Source of the DNA: Nostoc sp. NMS8
GTDB taxonomy: Bacteria > Cyanobacteriota > Cyanobacteriia > Cyanobacteriales > Nostocaceae
Length of the DNA: 64,000 bases
Direction: 5' to 3'
NCBI RefSeq assembly: GCF_017115045.1
Contig: NZ_JABXKK010000085.1
Location: 157,596-221,595 of the forward strand
The notes under the pieces are model-generated. The model saw only the letters and a program-made list of their open reading frames with translations. It did no database searches and had not been told where the DNA came from. This document shows, one piece after another, positions 45,483 through 53,535 of this stretch; the stretch's first letter is position 1; each line of letters opens with the position of its first letter. The position numbers were made by a program, and so were the translations under genes.

Positions 45483-45706
45483 TTTTTAAGTTCCTTTAAT
45501 GACGTGTTAGCGAGTCTTCTCCCAAAGAGAGATGCCAAGAGCGGTAGCATCGACACCACGAGCGTCACGAGCGTTACAGCCCATCGGGGACATCGCGTTT
45601 GTATTGTTTGATTCCAATTAATTGGGAAGTAGTTATTTGAGACTTAAGATACAATCCTAAATCCCAGTTTTCCTACTTCCCACTCCCTAGTTTCTAACTC
45701 TGGCAA

Positions 45707-45802
45707 TCAACCACCAGCGGCAAAAGTCACCATAATTATCACTGAAAGTAAAATACCGGGGGTAAGTAGTGTTGCTAGCATTAACAGGTCGTGGGTAGTC
45801 AT
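45707..45802 (-). CDS. 31-residue single-span membrane protein
   Basis: The minus strand at 45802 reads ATG-ACT-ACC-CAC-GAC and encodes MTTHDLLMLATLLTPGILLS followed by VIIMVTFAAGG and a stop. A single hydrophobic span with a short polar start is the layout of small photosystem, cytochrome b6f or NDH-1 subunits, but I cannot match it to a named one (not PsbM, PsbT, PetL, PetN or PsaM by sequence). The ribosome site is weak. It lies alone in the 429-bp gap between two minus-strand genes; the rest of that gap holds a GAGCGTCACGAGCGTTACAG-type repeat fragment. Confidence 0.5.
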   Translation of the reverse strand: MTTHDLLMLATLLTPGILLSVIIMVTFAAGG

Positions 45803-45911
45803 AATTATTACTTTGGTAGTGTGTTTAACTTTACAGTAATCACTGTTATGCTAGTCTAAATAAGGCTGATACGGCATTCTTAAATAGAGTTTTAACTTTT
45901 CAAATTTACAT

Positions 45912-47159
45912 TTACTCTGGCAAAGTCAATCCTTTTAGTGATTGAGAAGTTTCTGTCTTCTCCAAACCTTTGCTCTGAATTAGGACTCCAAAGCCGCCTA
46001 AGCCTGTGGGATCTATAAGTTGGTGTAGTGCGTCCCGCCGCTGTAGTAACTGTGAGAGGGGTTGCTTTTGATCGGAAAGGGCCGCAATACGATCGCCTAA
46101 CCCCAATGCCATTAAAAACAATCCCTGCTGGATAAAACCAATATTCTCTAAATTACACTTCTCGCCCCAACGCTCTAAAGCCGTAAAGTCAACATGGGCA
46201 GTAATATCTTGCCTACCAATATTAGTATAGGGGTTGTTATGGAAACGATGATGGTAATAACACTGTAGCGTTCCTTGCGATCGCCTGGGATTATAGTAAC
46301 GACTGGCGGGGTAGCCATAATCAATTGTTAGCACATAGCCGCGCTGTAAGCGGTCTGCTACTATACTCAACCAGTTTAAAGCAGCTAAATTAATTTCACT
46401 ACGGTAGCCATCTGGATAAGCACTTTGGGTTAAGTCAATTCCCAGTGAATCCAAATATTCAGTTAGTTGGGGCGTTGAAGGTTCCCCTATGACTTCTACA
46501 AATGCAAAATTTGACCTCTCCCCCAACCCCTCCCCTATGAGGGGGGAGAAGGACTCCCCCTTCCCTAGTAGGGAAGGGGGTTGGGGGGTTAGGTTCTGTG
46601 GGGTTGTCACGTAAATTTCTTGCAATTCCCCAGCCTCTAGGATAAATTGATGGACGGGGAACGCATCTACTAACTCGTTAGAAAAAAAGCAGCCTGCGAT
46701 CGCATTAGGTGGTATTTCCTCTAAACTACACCAACGCACGGGTAAATCTTGCAAGCGTTGCTGCTGTTCTTCTCTTAAAGTTGGTGACTTTTCAACAATG
46801 ATGTACTCCAGCGCGGTAAAAAAATCTGGGTAGTGCAGCTGATAATATTTCAGGATATGCAACGCTAGCAGTCCTTGACCTGCTCCCATTTCTACCAGAG
46901 AAAAGGGTACAGGTTTTCCTAAAATCTGCCACATTTGCAAAAATTGTTCTGCTAGTAACTCGCCAAAGTCAGCACAGAGGTTAGGAGAGGTAAAAAAATC
47001 ACCACCCTGAAAGCCAATTTTGACAGCATCGCTGGAATAGTAGCCATGTTCAGGGTGGTATAGTGCCATATCCATGAATTCAGCAAAAGTAATTCGCTGC
47101 TGTGAACTGGTGGTAATGTGATGAGCGATCGCAGCACACAATGCTGGATTTGAATCCAT
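45912..47159 (-). CDS. MidA/NDUFAF7-like SAM methyltransferase (DUF185)
   Basis: This 415-residue protein has FAEFMDMALYHPEHGYYSSD and FFTSPNLCADFGELLAEQFL at the N-terminus, SLVEMGAGQGLLALHIL as the SAM site (near 85), and FFSNELVDAFPVHQF. YVLTIDYGYPASRYY and HVDFTALERWGE follow. Human NDUFAF7 methylates a complex I arginine; a role with NDH-1 here is only inference. Residues about 188-216 (LTPQPPSLLGKGE and on) are encoded by a dispersed palindromic repeat in frame, placed in a variable loop between two conserved blocks, so the enzyme may still work. Confidence 0.87.
   Translation of the reverse strand: MDSNPALCAAIAHHITTSSQQRITFAEFMDMALYHPEHGYYSSDAVKIGFQGGDFFTSPNLCADFGELLAEQFLQMWQILGKPVPFSLVEMGAGQGLLALHILKYYQLHYPDFFTALEYIIVEKSPTLREEQQQRLQDLPVRWCSLEEIPPNAIAGCFFSNELVDAFPVHQFILEAGELQEIYVTTPQNLTPQPPSLLGKGESFSPLIGEGLGERSNFAFVEVIGEPSTPQLTEYLDSLGIDLTQSAYPDGYRSEINLAALNWLSIVADRLQRGYVLTIDYGYPASRYYNPRRSQGTLQCYYHHRFHNNPYTNIGRQDITAHVDFTALERWGEKCNLENIGFIQQGLFLMALGLGDRIAALSDQKQPLSQLLQRRDALHQLIDPTGLGGFGVLIQSKGLEKTETSQSLKGLTLPE
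46511..46595. repeat. family B repeat inserted in a gene
   Basis: TTGACCTCTCCCCCAACCCC to GGGGGGTTAGGTTC with two hairpins, matching 26621-26712 and 40453-40545. It lies wholly within the methyltransferase gene without breaking the frame. Confidence 0.85.
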
Positions 47160-47372
47160 AAAATTTCAGGTTTGAGATTGAGGAGTAGAGAAAATTAATG
47201 AATTATGAATGATGCAAAACAAAATTCATAATTCAAAATTTCTCTAGCGGTCTACAAACCCCATAATATCGACCACTGTGTTATGAGTGCTGGCATTTAT
47301 TGACAGACAAAATTTGAGAAGTTTGCGGTTTCATGCGATCGCCCACCGATATAATGCAACAACATTAAATCG

Positions 47373-49112
47373 TTATTTTGTCAATACATCCTTCAAAGCA
47401 GAAATTGACGGTGCAAAGAAGTAACCGCCACCAGTAGGAATTACCCAGTCTTCAGGTGCAGTCAACTTCTTAGTTCGAGGTTTACCTTGGTCATCCTCAA
47501 GATGGATGTAGAACTCGCGTGTGCGTTTCTCACCGGGTTTGTTATTTTTACTTTGACCAATAATTGGATCGTGACCAAGAGTTAATTCCCCTTCAAACTC
47601 GTGGCCGGTAGCAGCTTCCTTGCTGAAGTCTGGATTATTAACCCAGAATTTAGTGACAAACTCAAATTGGTCTACAATGGAGGTTTGATAAGCCAAAAAG
47701 TGAAGACCACGGTCAACAAACTTCTCATCTTGTAGTGGATTGTTAGGCGTCGAAGCAGACACCGGGCCATAAGGAATGCCGCGACGGAGTAAGCGGTGTG
47801 TTTGAGTGGTCACTTCACTACGGTCAATCTCTTCGGGCCCTGGGCCTCCACCTCCTGGTGTTTTGTCATTGCGTGGATAAGTTTTGCGGGTATGGGCAAT
47901 AAAGGGACAACGCAGACCAGTTGCATCCTTGGAAGGTGGAACTACATCGTTTCTGAAGAAATAATTCTTCGGTGGATCATCACCGTTGAATTCAAAATCA
48001 TTGTTCGCATCGTCATTATCACCCAATTGTGGGGCATCTTTTTCGGGCGTGCGGACAGTGGGAGCGCCACTAGGCCAACGACCAATCAGCTTTGCACTCA
48101 CCTTTCGCGGGTCAGTGTTTAGCTCGGCAGCATTTTCGTGCAAGAAATCATGGAATTTGTATACATCTTGACGCAATCGGCGGAATACAAGGTAAGAGCC
48201 ATCATTCGCCCAGTGTAGTCCTGCTGATACAACCTGACCTTTGCTATCTTCCAACGTTTTAGCATCATTGTTTTGACCTTCATAGCCAAAAACAAACTCT
48301 CCTGGCCAGAGAAGATCCTGTCCTGGTTTGCCCTGATTTTTATCCTCTGGGTTCTGCCGAGGAGTGAGAAGTTCTTTCGGATTATCAGCAACCCGGCCAC
48401 GAATACCAGGTTGTGATATTCCATCCAGGTTGCCGAAATGCTCATGTCCAGTCAGAGGTGGGGGTAAGTTGGCTCCTTCTTCTAAGAAGGTAATTTTGGC
48501 TCCACTGCTCTTAGACTTGCCTTGCTCGTCTGTAAATACCACAATGCTTTCTAAGAGCCGCGATACTTCTGCCAACAAGTCCGTGCGATCGTCGCTGGCA
48601 ATGATGAAAACCACATCAGTCTTGCCATTATCCGGCCCACCCACGACCCAGCCAATAGGTTTACCATCCTTGTCCACCGGGTCGTTCAAATCAACAGCGC
48701 GTGCTGCTAGCCCAGCTTTAAAGGAATCATCCGTAAATGAGTCGGCATCATTGGTTAGTTTCTTCAGCCCCTCAAAGGAGAAAGCTATATTGACCCAGGT
48801 TGCCTTAACAGCACCTTCTCGGCCTCGTCGTTTTCTGGCAGACTTGAATAGGCGGTTGAAAGCAATCACTTCTGAAGCGGTGGCAATAAAGTCAATTTGT
48901 GACTTCAGCCAGTGCTTGAAGGCATTTGGATTTTCAATTTCTAGGAACAAGAGGGCCTGGTAGTCTTTATTGAACCCACCGAGAATGTTGCCTTGAATGT
49001 TGTTGACATTCAGAATAGGCTCATTAGGCGCAGCGACGTAGAAGAATTCGTTTGTCTGTTGACCTTCTAACGGATCAGGAGCAGGTGCTTCACGAATGAT
49101 TTGTTGGGTCAT
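47373..49112 (-). CDS. DyP-type heme peroxidase
   Basis: A protein of about 579 residues with NVNNIQGNILGGFNKDYQAL at the start, the GxxDG motif GNLDG (about 229-233) with its catalytic Asp, and proximal heme ligand His409 in PFIAHTRKTYPRND. It ends HFLAYQTSIVDQFEFV. It oxidises dyes, phenols or lipids with peroxide. It has no Sec or Tat signal, and no encapsulin gene is nearby. The ATG at 49112 is preferred over the TTG at 49118. It is longer than typical DyPs, mainly through charged loops (355-395), as in class C/D-like forms. Confidence 0.9.
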   Translation of the reverse strand: MTQQIIREAPAPDPLEGQQTNEFFYVAAPNEPILNVNNIQGNILGGFNKDYQALLFLEIENPNAFKHWLKSQIDFIATASEVIAFNRLFKSARKRRGREGAVKATWVNIAFSFEGLKKLTNDADSFTDDSFKAGLAARAVDLNDPVDKDGKPIGWVVGGPDNGKTDVVFIIASDDRTDLLAEVSRLLESIVVFTDEQGKSKSSGAKITFLEEGANLPPPLTGHEHFGNLDGISQPGIRGRVADNPKELLTPRQNPEDKNQGKPGQDLLWPGEFVFGYEGQNNDAKTLEDSKGQVVSAGLHWANDGSYLVFRRLRQDVYKFHDFLHENAAELNTDPRKVSAKLIGRWPSGAPTVRTPEKDAPQLGDNDDANNDFEFNGDDPPKNYFFRNDVVPPSKDATGLRCPFIAHTRKTYPRNDKTPGGGGPGPEEIDRSEVTTQTHRLLRRGIPYGPVSASTPNNPLQDEKFVDRGLHFLAYQTSIVDQFEFVTKFWVNNPDFSKEAATGHEFEGELTLGHDPIIGQSKNNKPGEKRTREFYIHLEDDQGKPRTKKLTAPEDWVIPTGGGYFFAPSISALKDVLTK

Positions 49113-49235
49113 AATCAAAGTTCTGTTGATAGAAAAGCCTATTGGCTATTCCAGAATAAAAAGATGGAATCAGGTATCCCTAATGGGAACCTGTGTTAAC
49201 TTATCGGAGGTAGTTAAAGGATTTATGCAGCAATT

Positions 49236-49487
49236 CTATCCATATTTATTAGGCGTACACTCAGGGTCTTTACTCTGAATAAATTCTCCTGTTCTGGCCT
49301 GTGAAGTCATATCACCTGTTTTGTCTGTGTTTGTTTCAGCTAAACGCAGTAATTGTACAATTTTTGTATTCTTCCATACTATTTCAGACGGATTGTTATG
49401 ATTTATATACTCAACGCCAGAAGAAATAATATCTGCCTTTAATTGCTTGTATAAAAGCTCTATCTGGGGGTTAGATTCAGCGTAATT
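49236..49487 (-). pseudogene. start-less open frame upstream of the DyP gene
   Basis: Eighty-three codons without a stop read AESNPQIELLYKQLKADIIS, VEYINHNNPSEIVWKNTKIV and TGEFIQSKDPECTPNKYG, a protein-like composition. The frame is closed upstream by TAA at 49488-49490 and contains no ATG, GTG or TTG until residue 53, so it looks like the 3' remnant of a lost gene. I do not recognise the family. The remaining gap to 49833 is AT-rich with no gene. Confidence 0.45.
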
Positions 49488-49833
49488 TTATCGAAGGAAG
49501 ACAAGCAGACTAAATACAAAAAGTGAGTTATAAATTTTTTCCCTCACCTACTTATCAAGTAAAAATAAAATTACTGTAGTGGCGTGGCAAGCTTAAAATG
49601 ATGCATTAAATTTTGAGAAAATTGAGATAAATCAATGTTTTCTGCTTTTTTTAATTCACTATTTTAGCTGTGCCGCACTACTACTTAAGATTTACTGTAT
49701 AAATGGTTTCTTAGGTTTTGATTTTCGCCGAAGCGATCGCAATCCTCAGCCCAATCATTGCGTCTAAGGAAACTTGCCATACATTACGCTGTATTCATTT
49801 TTAATTTTCAATTTTTAATTCCGCTTTGCGGTA

Positions 49834-50223
49834 CTAGCCACTCACCAATGACACCAACACGCCATTAGGATCGCGGACACGAGCGAGCGTTTGTCCCCAA
49901 GGCTGGGCTTTAGGAGCATCTAATGCTTTTGCACCTGCCCCGATCGCTCTCATGTAAGCACTGCCAACATCAGGAGTAACAAATGATATCTCGATTAATG
50001 TCGGTGGTTGTGTGGCATCGTTGGTATGGAAGCCGCCAGGAAATAACTTTTGGGCTTCGCTACTAGAAGAAAAAGCTAGTGTGGTGTTTCCGGTTTCGAT
50101 TTCAGCCCAGGTAAACTGCCCCCTATCTTGAAGAGTGCGACGAACCAGACCAAATGCTTTTTCGTAAAACTCAACGGTTTTAACTACATCCTCAACCCAG
50201 ATGACCGTGAAACCAAATTTCAT
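49834..50223 (-). CDS. VOC-superfamily (glyoxalase-like) protein
   Basis: This 129-residue protein has paired beta-alpha-beta-beta-beta units. The first is FTVIWVEDVVKTVEFYEKAF...TLAFSS and the second EISFVTPDVGSAYMRAIGAGAKAL...VRDPNGVLVSLVS. Members include dioxygenases, glyoxalase I and drug-binding proteins. The metal-ligand pattern is incomplete for glyoxalase I, so binding or resistance roles are equally possible. It is 91 bp downstream of the GAF gene with a hairpin repeat in between. SD GGAGAAAG precedes the start. Confidence 0.84.
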   Translation of the reverse strand: MKFGFTVIWVEDVVKTVEFYEKAFGLVRRTLQDRGQFTWAEIETGNTTLAFSSSSEAQKLFPGGFHTNDATQPPTLIEISFVTPDVGSAYMRAIGAGAKALDAPKAQPWGQTLARVRDPNGVLVSLVSG

Positions 50224-50262
50224 AATTCTTTCTCCTGATTAGAAAAATCAAATTGAGTATTT

Positions 50263-50310
50263 TCAACCCACGGAGGTGGGTTTTGCTGTGTAGGCGCGGT
50301 TTCCAACCGC
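50263..50310. repeat. CCCACGGAGGTGGG hairpin repeat
   Basis: CAACCCACGGAGGTGGGTTTTG forms a hairpin with a T-run and is followed by a second one (GCGGTTtccAACCGC, 50296-50310). Related to 40123-40175. It lies between the GAF and VOC genes. Confidence 0.65.
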
Positions 50311-50314
50311 CCTT

Positions 50315-50851
50315 TTAACTTTCTAGTATGTAAGGGGCTGTTGCTAGAGTTTGTGCCCCTGTTTGCATCATTTCTATATCTGATGGCGACCAATAATAAG
50401 GCCCTTGACAATGATGTGCCGCTAGCAATCCCCATAATCCTCTGGGAATCAAGATTGGTACAACCAGATTAGCGCGAACCTGCATATTGCGGAGAAAATC
50501 TCGATGACAAGATTCGATTGGTTCTAATTCAATATCAGCGATCGCCTTTACCCGTCCTGCCAAGTATAAAGCAGCATACTCGTCATTAAAACAACCATCT
50601 GGGCCAGTAGAACCAAGTATTGAAAATTCTTTAGAACTCAAGGATTCAAAAGTCACTTGACCTTGCCACTGCCCGTAAAAATAATACAACACCACCCGAT
50701 CAACCTGAAGCGATTCTCTGAGTTGATTGGTTGTTTGCCGCACTAACTCATCGCGCTGCATTGTTTTAACAAGGCGATCAAGCAATTTTTGCAAACCCTG
50801 TTCACGGCGATCGCGGCTATGGTTAAATTCGGAGTGAGGATGAATTTGCAC
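50315..50851 (-). CDS. stand-alone GAF protein with DXCF cyanobacteriochrome cysteines
   Basis: The 178 residues comprise a short helical N-terminus and one GAF domain. Two cysteine motifs match bilin-binding cyanobacteriochromes. DGCF at 85-88 is a DXCF motif, and Cys115-His116 (ESCHRDFL) is the canonical chromophore site, followed by QVRANLVVPI and LWGLLAAHHCQGPYYW. The cysteines are 28 residues apart, the spacing I recall for TePixJ (Cys494/Cys522). There is no kinase, GGDEF or MCP output domain and no signalling gene next to it. It may be a light-sensing partner protein. Bilin binding is inferred, not shown. Confidence 0.8.
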   Translation of the reverse strand: MQIHPHSEFNHSRDRREQGLQKLLDRLVKTMQRDELVRQTTNQLRESLQVDRVVLYYFYGQWQGQVTFESLSSKEFSILGSTGPDGCFNDEYAALYLAGRVKAIADIELEPIESCHRDFLRNMQVRANLVVPILIPRGLWGLLAAHHCQGPYYWSPSDIEMMQTGAQTLATAPYILES

Positions 50852-51354
50852 GGTTGTAAAATTATGACTAAGTAAATGCTGCTGGATTTATATAGTAATT
50901 TATTAGACCTTATTTAAATACATTTTTGTATTTATAGCAGCAATTCCATTTTAACGGAAGTTAATACTAGTCAACCTGTTCGCTGAATTTAAACTCAATT
51001 CTTAAGAAATTATAATTTTTAATTTCTACCCAAAAGAATTCCCAATTATAAATTTAAAGTTAAGAATTTTAGAAAATTACAACTAATATGCTCAGTTTGC
51101 ATGAATAACATTGTGTGGATTTCCCTCAATGTTACACGCGATCGCTAATTCAGCAATATACCACGTTGCGTTCTTGGGAATGTATGCCATTGTTTATAAA
51201 ACCAAAATTTTCTATGAATCATGCTATCACTGACGATTAATATTAAGTACTTTCATTACATTTGCGTTCGTCAAGTTTGTGAACTCTGAACTACATAATT
51301 GCTCAACTTAAGTATTAAATAAAAAGATTACCAATATTTAGGAAAAGCAAAGAC
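50852..51354. other. 503-bp intergenic region
   Basis: AT-rich spacer between divergent genes. It must hold promoters for the GAF gene (minus) and the secreted Arg-rich protein (plus), but none can be placed with confidence. One HIP1-type octamer (CGCGATCGC) lies near 51140. No gene or clear repeat. Confidence 0.4.
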
Positions 51355-51720
51355 GTGAACCGTTTCCAAAAGCTATCCTCAATTGTGTTCCTGCTATTAA
51401 CCTTCACTTATCCACCTGCTTTAGCTGAAGCTAAGGATAATACTCTAAATAATGTTCTCAATCAGCAGAGTATTGACGCACAGACAAAATTAGTTGGAGA
51501 GCAAAGTGAAGAACTTTTGTTAGCTCGCAGACGAACTCGACGACGTTATCATAGACGGCAACCGACTGGAAGATATTATTATCAGCGCCAGCAAAATCGA
51601 CGACATTACTATAGACGACGCTATCGCTCTATAGGTTATCACGGACAACGATATCGTCATGGAGAATGGGAACTTGTGCGCGATCGTCATGGACGATTAA
51701 TGTATGATTGGCAGCGTTAA
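51355..51720 (+). CDS. secreted Arg/Tyr-rich protein
   Basis: This 121-residue protein starts at a GTG with AGGA about 11 bases upstream. A signal peptide (LSSIVFLLLTFTYPPALAEA) leads to a short linker and then a strongly basic tail of RRR, RRY, YYYQRQ and YRRR runs ending WELVRDRHGRLMYDWQR. The mature tail would be highly positive and could bind polyanions such as envelope polysaccharide, cell wall teichuronate-like polymers or DNA. Small proteins with an RxRxG-YDW end occur in cyanobacteria, but I do not know a function. It is followed by a family A repeat. Confidence 0.72.
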   Translation: MNRFQKLSSIVFLLLTFTYPPALAEAKDNTLNNVLNQQSIDAQTKLVGEQSEELLLARRRTRRRYHRRQPTGRYYYQRQQNRRHYYRRRYRSIGYHGQRYRHGEWELVRDRHGRLMYDWQR

Positions 51721-51810
51721 TAATAAAGGAAATTAAAGAGGTGGAAAAAACTTGAGTCAGTAGGGTATGTTATGTCAAAAGCTAATGTACCGTTTCTGTT
51801 TCTATAATCT

Positions 51811-51909
51811 AATACAGTTCAGATCAGGCCAAAACACTTGTAGAGACGGCGATTTATCGCGTCTCGAAACTCCAAAATTGTTGCCAGTAGCCCTTAACTG
51901 AACTGTATT
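51811..51909. mobile_element. MITE-like element, family A
   Basis: Ends AATACAGTTC (51811-51820) and GAACTGTATT (51900-51909) are perfect inverted repeats. The centre holds GAGACGGCGATTTATCGCGT and AAATTGTTGCCAGTAGCCC. At 99 bp this is the longest intact copy of the family in the window. Confidence 0.75.
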
Positions 51910-52006
51910 GTTTTATAATGTATTGTGGTGCGTTAGCCTAATGCCATAACGCACCCTACCTATACTGGCATAGTGCTAGCATATATCCTAATTTTATAAA
52001 ACACTT

Positions 52007-52687
52007 CTATTTGACAATACCAGCTTGCTTTAAGAGCCTCATTAGCGAACGACTTGTTTCTGATGCGTTGTCGGATAAAACATACTTCCCATCAATTTCA
52101 TAAAGACTACCAAGGTAGTGATTACCAATAACTCCAACTATTTTCTTTGCACGCACCAATAAGTCGTCTAAGTGTCGCCACATTATTGATTCGATTTTTG
52201 TTTCATCGATCGACTCATGATGAGCAACTCGTTTATCTCTTACATCTCTGATATTTTTTATTTCATCTTTTGACGGTAGTTTTCTGCTAAGTGCTTCAGC
52301 AACAATATTTGTAAGTTCTGAGTCAGATAGAGATAGCAAACATTTTCTATCGAACCCCCAGTTATTTAGTTTATATTCTAACTGCTCTCTATATTCTATT
52401 TTCAATTCATTACAGTTATCTTTTAGTATTTCTATAGCAGCAGGAAGACTTCTCGGTGGATATTTTTTATTAGGTCTTTCATAAATCTTATTTATAGAAA
52501 GAATAGTGTTTCTCACCAATAAACTTTGAAGCACTCCAAATAAATTATCAAAATTATTTTTAGTTAATGCATCTTTATGATTACCAATAATTTCGTATAA
52601 TTTAATTGCTTCTTCCGCATCTAAAATGTCTATTCTTACACCTTGTTTAACTATATCTTCAAGCTTATCTTTTGGTGTATAAACCAT
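52007..52687 (-). CDS. AbiU2-like HEPN-domain protein
   Basis: This 226-residue, mostly helical protein has IRDVRDKRVAHHE near residue 150, which carries the R-x(4-6)-H pattern of HEPN ribonucleases in the AbiU2-like group. SLLVRNTILSINKIYERP near 55 is the other conserved helix. HEPN proteins often act as RNases in abortive infection or toxin-antitoxin systems. No obvious antitoxin gene is adjacent, since the neighbours are a repeat and an ABC transporter operon. RNase activity and antiphage function are inferred. Confidence 0.6.
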   Translation of the reverse strand: MVYTPKDKLEDIVKQGVRIDILDAEEAIKLYEIIGNHKDALTKNNFDNLFGVLQSLLVRNTILSINKIYERPNKKYPPRSLPAAIEILKDNCNELKIEYREQLEYKLNNWGFDRKCLLSLSDSELTNIVAEALSRKLPSKDEIKNIRDVRDKRVAHHESIDETKIESIMWRHLDDLLVRAKKIVGVIGNHYLGSLYEIDGKYVLSDNASETSRSLMRLLKQAGIVK

Positions 52688-52776
52688 AAATTTTTAGGGA
52701 AATAATTTATTTGTATAAAACATACTCACAAAATTAGCACATAATACATATAACTAGCTTTTATTGCCAGTCACTC

Positions 52777-53535
52777 ATGCCGCAAAATAACCAAACCGCC
52801 GTCGAATTCCGCGATGTCACTTTTAGCCGTAACCATCGCCCATTGGTGTCAAATCTCAACTTCAGCATCCGTCAAGGAGAAGCACTGGTATTACTTGGGC
52901 GCAGTGGTAGCGGCAAAACCACCACAATGAAGTTAATTAATCGCCTATTTATACCCACACAAGGCGAAGTTTTATTTGATGGTATTCCCACAACTCAATG
53001 GGATGAAATTAAACTGCGGCGAAAAATTGGTTACGTCATTCAAGAAATTGGTTTATTTCCTCATTTCACTGTAGAACGCAATGTAGGTTTAGTTCCTTCT
53101 TTAGAAGGTTGGCAACCAAAACAAATTAAAACGCGGGTTTATGAATTGTTGCAATTAGTAGGCTTAGAACCAGCACAATTCGCCGGACGTTACCCGCACG
53201 AACTTTCGGGAGGACAACGGCAAAGAGTCGGTGTAGCCAGGGCTTTAGCAGCAGATCCGCCAGTGTTGTTGATGGATGAACCCTTTGGCGCACTCGATCC
53301 GATTACGCGCCTAGAACTGCAACAAGAGTTTCGGCATTTGCAGCAAGAGTTAGGTAAGACAGTGGTTTTCGTCACCCATGATATTCAAGAAGCCTTAGTT
53401 TTAGCATCGAGAATTGGTTTAATGTATGGCGGAGAATTGGTAGTATTGGGGACGACAGATGAATTTATGCGATCGCAACATCCAGAAAGTCTCGCCTTTT
53501 TGCAATGTCTGCATTCCCTGCAAGATACTTTATGA
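52777..53535 (+). CDS. ABC transporter ATPase, glycine betaine/choline type
   Basis: This 252-residue ATPase has Walker A GRSGSGKTT (41-49), a Q-loop in GYVIQEIGLFPHF, signature LSGGQRQR, Walker B PPVLLMDEPFG and the H-loop VTHD. It resembles OpuBA/OpuCA and ProV, which drive uptake of quaternary ammonium osmolytes, but lacks the C-terminal CBS pair that senses ionic strength in many OpuA-type proteins. The permease and lipoprotein genes overlap it (ATGA, then TAATG), forming a compact three-gene operon. SD is weak. Confidence 0.9.
   Translation: MPQNNQTAVEFRDVTFSRNHRPLVSNLNFSIRQGEALVLLGRSGSGKTTTMKLINRLFIPTQGEVLFDGIPTTQWDEIKLRRKIGYVIQEIGLFPHFTVERNVGLVPSLEGWQPKQIKTRVYELLQLVGLEPAQFAGRYPHELSGGQRQRVGVARALAADPPVLLMDEPFGALDPITRLELQQEFRHLQQELGKTVVFVTHDIQEALVLASRIGLMYGGELVVLGTTDEFMRSQHPESLAFLQCLHSLQDTL

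Noticed and set aside
48364..48963. 199-codon plus-strand frame inside the DyP gene
   Set aside because: Antisense shadow of the peroxidase gene, Ser/Pro-rich, without any motif.
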